Shown here: in pieces, positions 1-11,505 of the stretch
Position numbering within the stretch: position 1 is the stretch's first letter
How the letters are laid out: every line of letters starts with the position of its first letter
Assembly: GCA_003344405.1 (NCBI GenBank)
Contig: NOWV01000020.1
Location: forward strand, 186,001 to 250,000
DNA length: 64,000 nt
Direction of reading: 5' to 3'
From: Trichoplax sp. H2
Taxonomy: Eukaryota > Placozoa > Uniplacotomia > Trichoplacea
Position numbers and translations under genes: made by a program
Notes under the pieces: generated by a model
Told to the model about the DNA's origin: nothing
What the model saw: only the letters and a program-made list of their open reading frames with translations
The model's database searches: none

Positions 1-2855
1 CGCTCTAATATGAAATTAAATGTAGGAATCAAAAAATGCATCATATCCTAAAGCTATTATCATTAAGTTATGAAGCAAATATCCCAAATCGTATAATCTT
101 TTTGCTAGTAACAACTTACATCCAAAAGGCGACTATCCTGACTATGAACAGCTTGAATAAGCATTTGCGATAGAGAGTCAGCCGTTGGAAGGCTGCTAGC
201 GCTATTTTTAAGATAGTATTTAGCATTTTGAGAAAAACTTCTGATTACAATACTGAACAGCGTAATTAGCATCAAGATATATGTAATTACCTATTTATGC
301 GTGAATGTGTTTTTGTCGCATCTAGTCTCTCTTGGAAAGTAACCTAAGAGAAAAACCAACTGATAAGCCACTTAAGAAATACGTTACAGAAACAATCAAA
401 GAATAGCATACCTCATGAGCAGATTCTTTAGTTGTCTTCGATTTCTTATTTACTGAAACATTACTTAACTTCATATTAACTGGCCCTATAATTTTGGCAT
501 CTTTACTATTATTACCCTGAACCTAAATATTTAATACAACGTCGTTTACTTAATTGCTTTACACATTTTATACTAGTAAGCAAATAATTTTTATTTATGT
601 TGTAGTACCGATGTCACAGTACCAGCTTTATCTCTACTTAGCAATAGATTTTTGGAATTATCACGAATTAAGCAGCAATGTGTTTCGCATTTGGTTATAT
701 CCTATGGAAATTTTATAATTTAGATGTAATTTGTTAAATTTATTACTGGATTACTATTAACATGTTATATACAATCGCTTGTTAGTTATCATACCAAATC
801 TTCGTAATTCGGATTTATAAGTGATCCATATGATATTTTTAACAGCTGTTCCTCAAGTGCTTCATCACAAAATTGAGCATTAAATATTGGGACAGGTAGT
901 GGAGTTGAGTTCTATTACCATAAATATTACAACAGACAGCGTTAATTTAATAACAATTTTTTCCATGTAGATTAAAAACTTGTTGTCAAATACTATCAAA
1001 TGTCTATTTTACTTTATCTGCAGGTGTTACAATTTGTATTGAAGACGTAGGTGATACAGGCTTTTTCCGTTTGCTCCTATAAAAAATGCATGTATCGCAA
1101 CCAAGTTCACTATCAATTGTATTGATCATTTCAAATCAAATTTGAGAATATTATTTACAACTAACCCATTTAATGATATGTAATATATATGCAACTGGCC
1201 ATCCCTACAAACTGCAGCTATGGAAAGCTAGTCAAAAAATCAAAAATTGAATAAATTGTCATGAAATTTTTGTGCAAAACGATATTGAAAACAAAGTTCT
1301 ACTCCACAATCACCTCTTTTAACAATTTACAATCTAGACCAACAGAGTAATTCGTTAAGGCTAGCGTAGCCAAGGGGCTATGAACGCTGCTTTTTTCCGT
1401 AGACATTTGCCTATTAAAAAAAATGTAAATTCAAGGAGGTTCTTAATGCAAGTATCGAATCGATTGATGATAGCTAAATATATGATAAGTATTACTATAA
1501 TCACAATTGATTGTATCTTAAGTCTGCATTTATTAACTAATCATGTTTATACCAAATGTTTAGATATTTATCTCTTTCGGCACCAGATATAAAATATTCT
1601 GCATTAGAAGTTTTTTGAGATGGTAAGACTTTTAGGTATGCAACATCATTGATATGACCAGTATATTTCTGCAATGAAAGCAATAACGTCAACGTTTACT
1701 TTTAAGATGAGTTAGCTTATTTGAAATAATGGATATTTAACTCTTTAAACAAATTTTTATTCGAGCTGCAGGCATGCTGTATTCTAAGGCGTACGATAAG
1801 GCTATGAAATACTCATAATCTCATGTATGACTGATGTTTTGAAAGAACTGTACGACACTGTCATACTGTATTAATTTTTAGATAGTTTTTAACGACGTAG
1901 ATACTGAATATAGTAGATAGTATAAATTTGGTGTGATTACACATACCGTTAAAATCTGTTGAGTTTCTACATTCCATACTTTAATAGATCTTGAAGCTAA
2001 TATCAATTTAGTACCATCGCTGTTAGTGCACATCGCACTAATAGGTGATTTTTCAGCTTTCCATTGCCTGTCAGTACAGAAAAAATGACGATCAGCTATA
2101 TGCAGATCAAGGCTATCAATAAATATGATAAAGCGTTAAAAAAAAGATGTTGGCTAACTTTTTTATTTCCGCAGTATTTGAATCCCAAATAATGACCAAT
2201 CCATCTTCAGATGCAGAATATAGGACGTCTTCGCTACTCCAACATATACAGGTAACTGCAGCATGATGTCCATTCTCCTACATCAACAACGGTCCAATTT
2301 AGAGATTACTTCATGTAATCCAATAATCTAAAATATGCAACAATATACCATATCAAGGCTACATACCATCTTGCTACAAACTTCTCCCTTGTTAACGTTT
2401 AGAATGGCTAAAGAGCCTGTAGGACTTCCACCAGCTAAGAGATAGGTTTTCGTCGCATTTTGAGCACTTTTTTTGGATGTTTTGCTCTTCTTCCTAGGCG
2501 GTTGCTAATATTATAATAAAATACAAATTAAGCTCTAGCAAGTCAAGTAGCGTTATTAAAGGAATAAAGAGAATGAAAAAGAAAGATAGCTGTTGTATGC
2601 ATATCATCAGCTACGATTGATAGCAACATTTACTTTTGACGAATCATTAGGGTTGTTACAGGTAGGCGACCATGCTATGCACGTTATTCGGTTGGAGAGG
2701 AAGTCATGCGTTTGCAATAATTTACAATTTTTACTATTCCAGACAGCCAATTGACCACTGGAAGACACCGATGCAAAATATTGGCCGTCACAGCTAAAGG
2801 CAGTTTTATAATCATCACTACCATTCGCCATTGCATCAATGGCAATTTCCGCCAT
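1..2855 (-). CDS. WDR43: WDR43 (UTP5-like) WD40 protein of the small-subunit processome, 3' end cut by the window edge
   Basis: WD40-repeat nucleolar protein; the family (yeast Utp5, human WDR43) belongs to the t-UTP subcomplex that supports pre-18S rRNA transcription and processing. Exons read on the minus strand: 2634-2855, 2367-2504, 2159-2277, 1947-2067, 1553-1668, 1314-1410, 1166-1227, 1013-1076, 795-911, about 609-701, 412-522 and about 120-240, with a possible small exon near 290-325. The start is taken as MAEIAIDAMANG at 2855; an in-frame Met further upstream gives a poorly conserved extension. WD-type segments include GHHAAVTCICW, GHINDVAYLKV and IAAVCRDGQLHIY. The last visible exon encodes the start of the C-terminal UTP domain (TADSLSQMLIQAVHSQDSR). 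The join between the last two exons is uncertain in phase. It is head-to-head with SAE1. Confidence 0.88.
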
Positions 2856-3959
2856 CTTGTTCGTCTTGCACGTGAAGTTCAGATAAAAGTAAGGTGGTTT
2901 GGAACGCATGCGTGATGTGTTGTTATTGCCTTTGCTACCCGGCCAATGTGCCGCAATGCAGCCGACCATGGATGATCTCTTTTTGCACAATACAACAGCA
3001 TATGATATGGCTTTGATAGAAAGTAATGTCACCCATGCCGATGCTGACCCGGTTTGATACTGTAGACCATAGTACTGCCCAAGTGTGGTGTTGTACGTTA
3101 CACTAAGCTAACTAGTAGTGTATACTGTACAGTTGTACGTGCAGTCTTCTCAGGGTATGTTACTGTATATGGTAGTATTAGGGACGATTCTAATTGGAGA
3201 CTTTTTTATATTGGAGTTTGAATTTTACTTATTTTATATTCGTAGATAACCATAAATTATTTAATTACTGTACTAACTAATATATGCGTACACCTGCATC
3301 TCACAGCCTGCTCAATACAACAGTCCATGAGTGCTCTAAATGATGATGACGAGTAATGATGGGTGTCAATACTGCAATGTTACATAATTTGGTCAGCAAA
3401 ATAGATGTCGCTTGGATGTGACTTTGAAAATAAAACCTATTATAGGAAAATGAATTGCCCTCAGTGACATCCACTTTGGATACTAGCCTGAACTCAACAA
3501 TCCTAGTAACCTAAAATGTGACCGTGGCGTGACAAAGAAGCCATGTAGCCTACTGTAGGTCATGGACTTTTATTTCTAGATGTCCATGCTTAGTTACAGG
3601 TACTACTGAGGGTGTCTATAGCGATACACTATCCCTTATTATGGTGTATTTTGCTTTGGAACTTGTACAGAAAGATGAATGCGAGGCCTAAAAAATGACA
3701 GGCCTCCCCCCCTTACCCATGGTAAAAGAGAGGGTGGGCCCCTGGAAGGTTTGTTTCCCTCTTTGCAAGTCCCTATTTAGGGGTACAGTACGGTACAGTA
3801 CATTCTCATTACAGTACAATGCATACTTAGCGTAGTGCACTGTACACTGTACACTGTAGAGTAAACCACCAGCAAGCTCATCATCACTAGGCCCAGCCTA
3901 GAGCTGGATTGAACTTCCCTGGAAACTGATCGCTATTGGCAACTGCAAGCTGAGAAAAC
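2856..3959. promoter_or_regulatory. Divergent intergenic region between WDR43 and SAE1
   Basis: This 1.1 kb separates the start codons of two genes on opposite strands, so it should hold both promoters. I see no clear TATA box. It contains runs built on the motif TACAGTAC/GTACTGTA (about 3788-3860) and a perfect 7-bp inverted repeat, GAGGCCT at 3683-3689 with AGGCCTC at 3700-3706. It also carries a segment, CTTTGCAAGTCCCT near 3761-3774, that recurs at 41563-41575. Confidence 0.45.
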
Positions 3960-6900
3960 ATGGCTCTAACCGAAGACGAAGCCGCTGTTTACGATAGGCA
4001 GATTCGTTTATGGGGTGTAGAAGCTCAGAAACGGTTCATATTCTCTATTGACTACATTTGATCATCAGTAAATGACTCGCAATTGATGTATTTTCTATAC
4101 TTGATTGGTATGACAACATGACGTCGCATTTTCATCTTGCAAATGGATCCCCTAGGCTACCGTTGGGTTGATATACGACATCGATATAGTTTCTTATTAT
4201 ATCTGCAGTAGTGGTTGTACTTTAGAGTAATCAGTGGATAGTCTTGAAGATAGTTGATTTTGATTCCTTGATTCTACCTAAAGTGTGCACTACAGTCTTG
4301 TTGACGTCCAATGATACTTTTTACTCCTTTTACTTTGGTGGATTGACATCTGATTGAAGCAGCTTAGAAAAATCATCATCATCATCGTACGCTAATTTGT
4401 ATGCTGTTGAATACGATACACTACTTTCGGTTGGAGTGTGCTAAAGAAAGAGTACGGGCAATCAATGCCTGATTGAAAGAGCCTATAAATGGTTATACTT
4501 TGTTGCGCCAGGGATACTGGTACAGTACTGTAATTGGCTCAAAGTTAGTCTAGGAAGAGATGTAAAGACTTGATAAAGTAAATCCTGTAGTGTGTAATTC
4601 TTGACCTCCTTGAAGATAGGGTAACGATCATTCGTACTGGACTTTGTGGAAGAATGATTGATTACCTTGTCGCAATAGCAAGTTTTACAAGTCATAACGT
4701 CGAAATACTACTCTACTAGTATAATGGCATTTAGAACATCCATAATTTTCATTACCATCAATTCCAACAGAAAACTAGCGATACCCCCTATGCAATAAAA
4801 CAACAATGGAGTGAGAATATGCAATATTTATCTTGATTGCGTTTCTCTACAACCATTTATAGCCACTACTTACAACTCTTCGTGATCTTATATACGTGCA
4901 CTGAGCCAGTGAGCTAGCAACCTTGTATTCAAGCTTTCGTTTGTAGGAGTATCTCAACCTCCAATAATCTAGAGTTAAATCTTGTACTTAAATTACAGTC
5001 AGACAAAACATTGGCATTGAATCGAAGTAATCATAATATAACTGTATTGTAGACTACAACGTAATACGTCTTTTTTGATACTAGATTGTGCGGTAGCGAT
5101 GATATTGATGTGTATTCCTCTTTGGGTACAAGCTACTATAGCATGTTGCATTCCAAGCCATCGCAAATACTTATAATAGATTATTCTGTTTTTAACTTAT
5201 AGATTGCGAGATGCTAAAATGCTTCTAGTTGGCCTAGACGGATTAGGAGCTGAAGTTTGTAAAAATGTTGTTTTGACCGGTATTAAGTCATTAACACTTT
5301 TAGACGATCAATGTAGTTGTGAGGACGATCGAATGGTGCAGTTTTTGATACCCCCAGACTGTATAGGCCAAAATGTAAGTACTGGATTAGCGTTACTACA
5401 CTTTTGATTAACCCCCATAAGTACCTGGAATATAAAATGTATGCACTTGATATTGTGCAAATACCAACAATTTCTCTTCATCATAGTACTTTAAAAAAAT
5501 AATCTTTGCATTTAGAGAGCTATAGCCTCATTACAACGTGCAAAAGAATTGAATCCATTAGTAGAAATTTCTGCTTGTACCGACAACGTCGATACCTTGC
5601 CTGATAGTTATTTTCAGCAATTTGACCTGGTCTGTATGTGCGGCTATACCAAAAACACAATGGTAAAATATCTTCGTATAAGCCTTTTATACCGTAGCTA
5701 TTACAATCTTTAGTGTAAGGGTCAATTAGGGTTAGAGTAGCTAAAATAAATAACATAAAAACGCAAATTTTATATGTTCATTATCCTATTAAGTATGCTT
5801 CGGATATATAAAGATATTAGGGTTCTTCTACTTACCTAGAAATGTTGCTTACTTATCAAATTTATGTATAGTTTAGGATTGGTAGTATTTGTCATCAAAG
5901 AAACATAAAGCTTTATTGTGGCAACGTTTACGGTTTCTGCGGCTTCTTCTTCGCGGACCTTGTTCATCATTCTTTTACCGAGTAGGTTGTCTTGTGATAA
6001 TGTATATAGATTAACGTAAAACTCATGTTGAGATTGGGACGGAATTGGACGTGGCTATGAAATTTACAACATCACAATTAGCAAGGATAAAATACACTTA
6101 TGATTATCTACTTATTTATCAATATTTTCATGGACCATAGAGAAATTAATCAACCGGTAAAAAAGACTGAAGCTAATCCCGCGGTACCTTCAAAAACCGT
6201 AAAAACCGAAGTGATTGTTAGGCAAAATGTTAGTGGCAAGTAGATTATTTCTATATGCACGGATCAATCGCTATCGTTTAATAAATGGAATGTTTTTAAA
6301 TAGGATGTTGACTATGTTGAGATAAAGGAGGCATTACAAGTGGATTATAAACTATTTCGTCCAACCAGATTGCGTAGAACTTCTAAAGTGTTCTTTCTAA
6401 TGAAAGGTACCATATATAATTAAATTTAAAGGCTGTAGAACTATTTTTAGATGACTTGGGTAAGTTTAAAATGTCAGTTACATGGCAATAATTGTATTGG
6501 CACAGTTATAGATGAATTTTATCAACGAAACAAGAGCTCTTCTACAGATAGCCTTGCCGACGTTGATAACTTGAAGCATGTTCGAGATGAACTGTTTGGA
6601 GACGACAGCGAAAAATTGTTGCCATTGTCCTATTTACAGTACGTAATTCTCACTGATCCTTATAGTTAGGAATGATGAGATAATATTGACACTCACACAT
6701 TTTATTACGTGATCCTTGTTTCATGTATTCATTAGAAATTGCCAAGGTAAGCTTAATCCCATATGTGCTATTGTTGGCGGAATCCTAGCCCAAGACGTTA
6801 TTAAGGTAGATTTCGATTCATTTATTGTTGCTGTGGATTATTCGAATCAATAGTTGGTTAAGTTATTGTGCATTGTACTTCCATATCATTTAGGCACTAT

Positions 6901-6982
6901 CGGCTAGAGAAGCACCTGTTAATAATTTTTTCTTTTACGATGGAAATAAAAGTGAAGGTGTTGTAGATAAACTGTGCTTGTA
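3960..6982 (+). CDS. SAE1: SUMO-activating enzyme subunit 1 (SAE1/AOS1)
   Basis: Non-catalytic half of the heterodimeric SUMO E1 enzyme. With UBA2 it adenylates SUMO; the catalytic cysteine lies in UBA2, so none is expected here. Exons: 3960-4033, 5203-5374, 5516-5662, 5877-5981, 6141-6228, 6304-6406, 6439-6459, 6548-6638, 6736-6805 and 6894-6982, all joining in phase. The N-terminus MALTEDEAAVYDRQIRLWG is the diagnostic E1-like opening, followed by the adenylate-fold segment LLVGLDGLGAEVCKN and then NICHQ-type and YGFCGFFFADL segments. The C-terminus carries CAIVGGILAQDVIKALSARE, NNFFFYDG and a TGC-TTG-TAA end. A tiny 21-nt exon and an 88-nt intron (6460-6547) are inferred to keep the frame. 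The first intron is long (about 1.2 kb). A possible AATAAA lies at 7099-7104. Confidence 0.93.
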
Positions 6983-8173
6983 AGGCAGTTCTTGTGTATT
7001 AAACCGAACAATCTCAATGGTTATCTATTACAATTATTATTGTTTTATATTTTATGTCCTTTATGGTATATATCCCAAAAATTCGTTTCGATATCTCTAA
7101 TAAAAATTTTTCTTATTTATAAATATTTCATATGCAAAAATATTAATTAATTTCTTTCAAGTTGCAAACGGGATGTGCCGTGTAACTATGGTACTGCGAT
7201 CCGCAGGTATTGTACCATAGGTAATGATTAAGCATGTGCGCTCGAATATTGCAAACGTTGTGTACTTGAAACTCTAAAAACTCCTTAGTAGATGGAGTGA
7301 GAATGACTGCTCACATTCTTAATTACTGTAAGACTGTCTTTCGAATTGACTGCTTGCATGCAGTTGAATAGAATCAGAATTGCTTTTCTGTACTTATAAA
7401 TTAATAGTTATGTAAGTTGCAAAGAGTTTATACCATTGCACGATTGATCCGAGAAAGTGTCGTATTGTAGATAAAACTAATACATAATGGTATCAATTAG
7501 TTTCTTCTAGGGTAATTATTTACGAAGACAATAAAAAATGGCATTCATTATAGTACTGTACATCTATATTACAAGATTTAATCTATAACTTACTTGGATA
7601 GGCGTTTTTAATTAAAAGTTTCACAATTGCTTATAATTTAGTACAGCTACCTATCCTTATACTACTGTAAGTTCACGGCAGATTTACCACAGTACAGTAT
7701 TTATCGTGTAAACGATAGGTATATAATTACATCGTTAAACTATAACACAATAAATCCTCTATAGTACAACAAGTCTATGGCAATGTCTAGTTTCTGACAA
7801 TTTTATTTAAATCCAATTTAGGAATCACACCATGTATTTCATCTCATGAATCGATAAATTTAAAATTTAATTTCATTTAAATCCATTTAATCTGACTATC
7901 ATACGCTTACATTTGATGTATTCTGCAGTATTATACAATTCGATCAGTAATTACGTACAATCATACTTGAAAATACTTTATCAGCACAGAAAATCAAGCA
8001 AAATTGAAGCACAACAATCACCAACAGATAATTATTTGGAAATAATAGTTAAAAAACCATTAATTGTAATACTTGTGCTTCTTCTGAGTAAATGTCAGTG
8101 CTAATCGATAGTCATAAAAATTTAGTATTAGGAAAATAAAGTATTCTATGTTAAAAGGTGCTCTTAAGAAAAG
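6983..8173. other. Convergent intergenic region, SAE1 to PIGV
   Basis: About 1.2 kb between two convergent 3' ends. It is AT-rich with scattered TACAGTA-type motifs. An open frame at 7913-8104 has no recognisable similarity and is probably chance. I see no gene here. Confidence 0.6.
7099..7104 (+). terminator. Possible poly(A) signal AATAAA for SAE1
   Basis: The first canonical AATAAA downstream of the SAE1 stop codon, about 120 nt after it. Such hexamers are common in AT-rich DNA, so this is only a candidate. Confidence 0.3.
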
Positions 8174-10025
8174 TCACGTCCAAGGATAGAAATTACTGTG
8201 TACTACTGTCCCGATGATGGAATATGTAAGAAAATAAATTACTGCAAGTCTTCCTGTAAAGTCTAACTTGTTTGATAAGTAAATCCTACGAATACTTTCA
8301 AAATTATCCCAATTCTGAAGCCAATCAGCATAGTTCATCTCTAGGTTAATGGATCATATATAATGCAATCAACTTATTTTATTACAAAATAAAAAATGAC
8401 AAAAGCAGCTAATCATTATCGCGCGTTACCTGAAGGATCTTTCGATCGATGTTTAATTCCTTGAATAATACTATATGCAGTAAACCAATATATCACAGGC
8501 GATGATGATGCAATCAGCCTTGTAATTACCTGAAATGTTGAATACTTTGAAAATAAGCTACATTTCATTTACTATAATCACAGTATTCTTAGTATTGCAA
8601 TTGAAATATACCTGTACGTGCATACTAGTAAGGCCAAAAATCGTTAAAAATAGTACATGGATTATGTAGACAAACATGGCAGGATTACCGAAGGTAATTG
8701 GCAACTGGCTAGAAGCTCTAAATTAAACCATATCGGAAAAGGGACGATTAAAAACTTTATTATTCTGTGAAAGCTGTAACCCATGAAAGTGCTGCAAACA
8801 TTTCGACATACATAGAAACATACCTAGTTTGATGGAAACTACCGAGAAAGGATGCATATAAGGAATTCCAACAATGGAGATATTTTCGAATAGCAAATAT
8901 ACATAACGTTACCATTGGGGCTGCTAAAATAAAATTAGGTATTTGTTTGAGCTGATAATAACGAAGGAAACCGACATTCCAATATTTCCTCTGCACTTCC
9001 CAATAAGGTATCGACAAATCTTTATTACACCAAGGCAATGGCTCAACTTGATGACTACTATTGCAGAATTTTCTCATACCGTAAGATTGAAACATGTAAA
9101 ACGGCGATAATATAGCGATAGCGAAAGGAAGTAATAATACTATCGTTTGACAAGCGTAGTAGATAATTTCAAACAAGAATAGTCTGCCACTACTGGCTGT
9201 TTTTAGTCGATAAAGTAGTAATGTATATCCAACAAATCCAATGAGGACCATTCCATTGGAACGTACAGCTACAGCTAGTGTAAAAGCCAATGTACCGAGT
9301 AAATAGCCAGTTAAATTCGTTGGATATTGCCAACATAGCATTCCCCCGAAACTACAGCAAGCATACAACGACTCCGTATAAAGAGATGACATGAAAATAC
9401 TGGCAGGGTTAATGCAGTACATGGTGACACTTACGATCGCTAGAATTTGATTTTGCAATACTTTATAACTTAACTTGTATAGGAGAATGGCAGATATAGC
9501 AAAAGCTGAGATATTAAATGTCGTTCCTATCAATAAAATCCTGGTATAGGTATGGACTAAATTTCCAAAAATAGGGGATATTGCCCATAAATCGAACTGG
9601 CGCAATAGCCATGGTAAGAGAGGTTGAAAAGCTAACAGACGAGGATGGTTATAGCCATGAGCAGCAATATGGGTATAATGAACAGCATCCCATTTCTGAA
9701 AGCCATCCAGTAAAAATAATAATGTGGCATCTATCCAGCTCGATGATAGACTTGCATTTTTCTCTAAGTGGGTAGCATCAGCAAGATGATCAGGAATGCA
9801 ATTGTTGGCTAGGCACTAAATGGTGACCAAGATAAACACAATAGTTGTGAGAAAAATGCAACTTTGAATGCCTTGAAGCTAAATATTGAGCTACTCAGCA
9901 ACTTGTTAATACAGTCCTATCAGCAACATGTACTGTATGTGCTAGTTGTAAACCAGTGAACAAAATGGAGCAGCTACGATAGTCCTGCCGATCTGCTTGT
10001 CATTTCTTAACTTCCATAAATGCAT
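8174..10025 (-). CDS. PIGV: GPI mannosyltransferase 2 (PIG-V)
   Basis: ER multi-pass enzyme that adds the second mannose to the GPI anchor precursor from dolichol-phosphate mannose. Exons on the minus strand: 9954-10025, 8824-9815, 8612-8717, 8430-8529 and 8174-8340, all in phase. Family hallmarks seen: IPDHLADA near the N-terminus; the lumenal WDAVHY with the following IAAHGY; INPASIFMSSLYTESLYA; VRSNGMVLIGF; a WNVGFLRYYQLKQIPNFILA segment; and the C-terminal NFYPWT end. Many hydrophobic segments fit about 8 to 10 membrane spans. The start MHLWKLRNDK at 10025 is the only Met that opens a first exon in the right phase, but this part is poorly conserved, so the start is less certain than the rest. 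The gene converges on SAE1 and diverges from the MGAT4-like gene. Confidence 0.93.
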
Positions 10026-11505
10026 GGATAACATTGAACACTCACCAACAATCAAAATACGTCATGCAGGTGTGTTAGAATGTTTTTTTTATCATACAAC
10101 AGCAAATAGAGACGGAAAAGTTTGTAACGTACTCTCTATCGTAGCATCATCAGCCTTACAGGATGGACATGAATTCATTCTACTCTACAAGGATACAACT
10201 AGATGTAGCACTTTCTAAAATTATTCTATACTTGCATTAGCTACACATATACATACCTGTAAAAGTAGGATGGAAATTCTACATTTAACTGCAAATAGAG
10301 CAATTCTGCTCGTCTGCATTGCTGACAATAGCCAAAGATGATTGCACACTTGCAGGGCGTGTTACAAGCAAATTAACTAGACGATGACTTTCATAGTCAA
10401 AATGGATTGGAATGTATCCCAAGCTGAAAATGAGTGTGCAAGAATGGGTTGATCTTTTTTTTCTGCTTCTTGATGTACTGCAGCTGGACAGCCTGGACTG
10501 TTGGTAGCATGGACCTCAATGTTGACAATTACGCTAGCTCTCCGTTACCCTACAGTATATTGACTTCGAACTCTGAAACAGGGACACACGCTTCGTACTG
10601 ACTGTGGCTGCTGTCTCAGTAGGCATGCCAAAATATCATTTTACCAAGTTGCTGAGATGGATTATATAATCTAATAACAATCTCTTCATTCTATGTTTGT
10701 CTGGCTCTGACATAGTTGAATAATAATATCATTCGCGATGCTTGTATGTCTTGCAAATACGATTACGCATTCAATAAAACGATGCCCAATCATGGACTAC
10801 CAGTGATGAATATTCAGTAGTCTATGCTTCAATGTTATGCTCTATTTTGCCGTTAAAATCGCTATGTGCTAATCACAACGTTGTATAGTGCATATCGATC
10901 ATACTGCCATGCTGTAGAATGGAGACTATTCCATCTTACTATAAGATTTAGTCATAGAAGTAAAAGGAAAAGTTGTTTCCAATAACCTCCATGGATTTAG
11001 TCGTCCATGACACTGGACAGCATACTGTGCGAGGAGTACTTACCGTTACCTAGATACCATCTACTGGAATCTAACGTGAGTAAAAATATTAGAAGACGAT
11101 CTTGGATGGACAGACAGTCTCGACCTCATCTCGTTAAAATAGTGTGCCCAATACTTGAGGATAATAACAGTAACTGATTTTTTTTCCTCAATGAAGTCAA
11201 TAGAATATTGAATCTTATAATCTATTACAAAAGTTTTACTTGGAAACAGTTGTATAACATCGTCAAGATGAGTTTAGACTAAGTCGCCATTTTTCCACAT
11301 CCACGGCCTCATTGGGTAAGAAATGTCCGTCCGTCTACAGTACAGTACAGTATAGTACTGTAGTATACTGTACTGTAGACTGTCGCCAACAACCTCCCTC
11401 CATTTCCCCTATCCGTTATTTCTGCCTTCGTCGGCCATTTGGTTCTTTGCCCTACCAACTTTAACTCTATTTTCACCATTGATTGCAATACTGAAAAGTG
11501 ATGGA
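10026..11505. promoter_or_regulatory. Divergent intergenic region between PIGV and the MGAT4-like gene
   Basis: About 1.5 kb expected to hold the promoters of two glycosylation genes. On the minus strand, 10264-10427 contains an unbroken reading frame behind a good splice acceptor (see findings). On the plus side, a 48-nt palindrome of TACAGTA units sits at 11333-11380, just upstream of the MGAT4-like start. Confidence 0.4.
11333..11380. repeat. Long inverted repeat built from TACAGTA units
   Basis: The left arm GTCTACAGTACAGTA (11333-11347) is the exact reverse complement of the right arm TACTGTACTGTAGAC (11366-11380), giving 15-bp arms with an 18-nt centre that is itself partly palindromic. 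It lies about 125 nt upstream of the MGAT4-like start codon. The same unit recurs throughout the window, notably near 39229-39264. Confidence 0.8.

Noticed and set aside
2856-3032. N-terminal extension of the WDR43 first exon
   Set aside because: The frame is open to an upstream Met, but those 59 residues resemble no WDR43 N-terminus; the Met at 2855 fits the family length.
7913-8104. 63-codon plus-strand frame between SAE1 and PIGV
   Set aside because: There is no similarity, no splice context, and the composition is typical of chance frames in AT-rich DNA.
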